Source: Mailhella sp.
GTDB lineage: Bacteria > Desulfobacterota > Desulfovibrionia > Desulfovibrionales > Desulfovibrionaceae
Length of the DNA stretch: 6,220 nt
Direction: 5' to 3'
Assembly: GCA_017411945.1 (NCBI GenBank)
Contig: JAFQPD010000057.1
Span: 1 to 6,220 of the forward strand
Shown: positions 6,107-6,220 of the stretch, piece after piece
How positions within the stretch are numbered: the first letter of the stretch is position 1
Layout of the letters: every line of letters begins with the position of its first letter
Program-made: the position numbers and the translations under genes
The notes under the pieces: generated by a model
The model's input: the letters and a program-made list of their open reading frames with translations, nothing else
Database searches by the model: none
What the model was told of the DNA's origin: nothing

Positions 6107-6220
6107 TTGGAAAACCTTTCGGTTTTCCGCTGTCAGGCCAGAGCCTCGTTCCGCTCTAGAGCCGCCCGAGCCTTCGGCTCTTCCGGCGTCTCTTTCGCTC
6201 CTCTGCGTCAGTTGACCACC
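6104..6220 (+). repeat. Structured dispersed repeat, copy 2 (reaches the window edge)
   Basis: Starts GTCTTGG; 8-bp hairpin GGAAAACC (6109-6116) with GGTTTTCC (6121-6128), loop TTTC, then CGCT. The second part has GCCGCC (6161-6166) facing GGCGTC (6185-6190, five of six pairs) around GAGCC-TTC-GGCTC (6168-6180), and ends in TTGACCACC at the last base of the window. Relative to copy 1 the last 60 or so bases align with only about two bases of length difference. A 10-base palindrome, GCTCTAGAGC (6153-6162), abuts the second hairpin. The element may continue beyond the window. Confidence 0.65.

Larger units (their letters stand above)
5698..6220. other. Non-coding right flank
   Basis: Upstream of the purO promoter region I find no credible gene to the window edge. 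The stretch holds the hairpins and repeat copies listed separately, an 8-base palindrome TTCTAGAA (5707-5714), and the small stems CCCGC-GTGAG-GCGGG (5979-5993) and AGCGG-TGAG-CCGCT (5997-6010). The remaining short open frames lack a ribosome binding site or any recognisable motif. Confidence 0.6.

Overview
The window is a GC-rich bacterial segment holding two complete genes of de novo purine biosynthesis, both on the minus strand. They are flanked on both sides by unusually long, hairpin-rich DNA in which I find no credible gene. In order of transcription (right to left) there is an IMP cyclohydrolase of the PurO type (5647 to 4928), a 95-base gap, and a single-chain phosphoribosylformylglycinamidine (FGAM) synthase, PurL, of 1233 residues with its glutaminase domain fused at the C-terminus (4832 to 1131). 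An intrinsic terminator follows at 1091 to 1057. The spacing and shared strand suggest one transcript starting upstream of 5650. The pair covers step 4 (FGAR to FGAM) and the last step (FAICAR to IMP) of the pathway.

Organism: the sequence does not name it. The clostridial-looking single-chain PurL (starting MVRRIYVEKK) and a stand-alone bacterial PurO-family cyclohydrolase, with strong GC bias, point to an anaerobic bacterium. High-GC clostridial relatives or Desulfovibrionaceae-like gut bacteria are my low-confidence guesses. A separate PurO suggests that IMP formation may not depend on the usual bifunctional PurH here, but the rest of the genome is not visible.

Left flank (1 to about 1056): non-coding by my reading. 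It contains one copy of a dispersed structured repeat (31-174), an imperfect tandem repeat with a 111-base period (282-357 and 396-468) plus a related inverted piece (521-571), a 49-base hairpin with 19 base pairs (691-739), and several smaller perfect inverted repeats. Right flank (5648 to 6220): the likely purO promoter region with a 13-base palindrome, then two related hairpins sharing the core GACTGGAAGTC, an inverted copy of the dispersed repeat (5969 to 5843) and a direct copy (6104-6220).

The most notable observation is this dispersed repeat. Its first hairpin is present three times with the same flanks (GTCTTGG ... CCGCT), while the stem bases change in pairs that keep the helix intact. 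A second hairpin further along shows another paired change, and two copies end in the same TTGACCACC. This looks like a repeat family selected, or propagated, as a folded structure. What it does cannot be told from this window.
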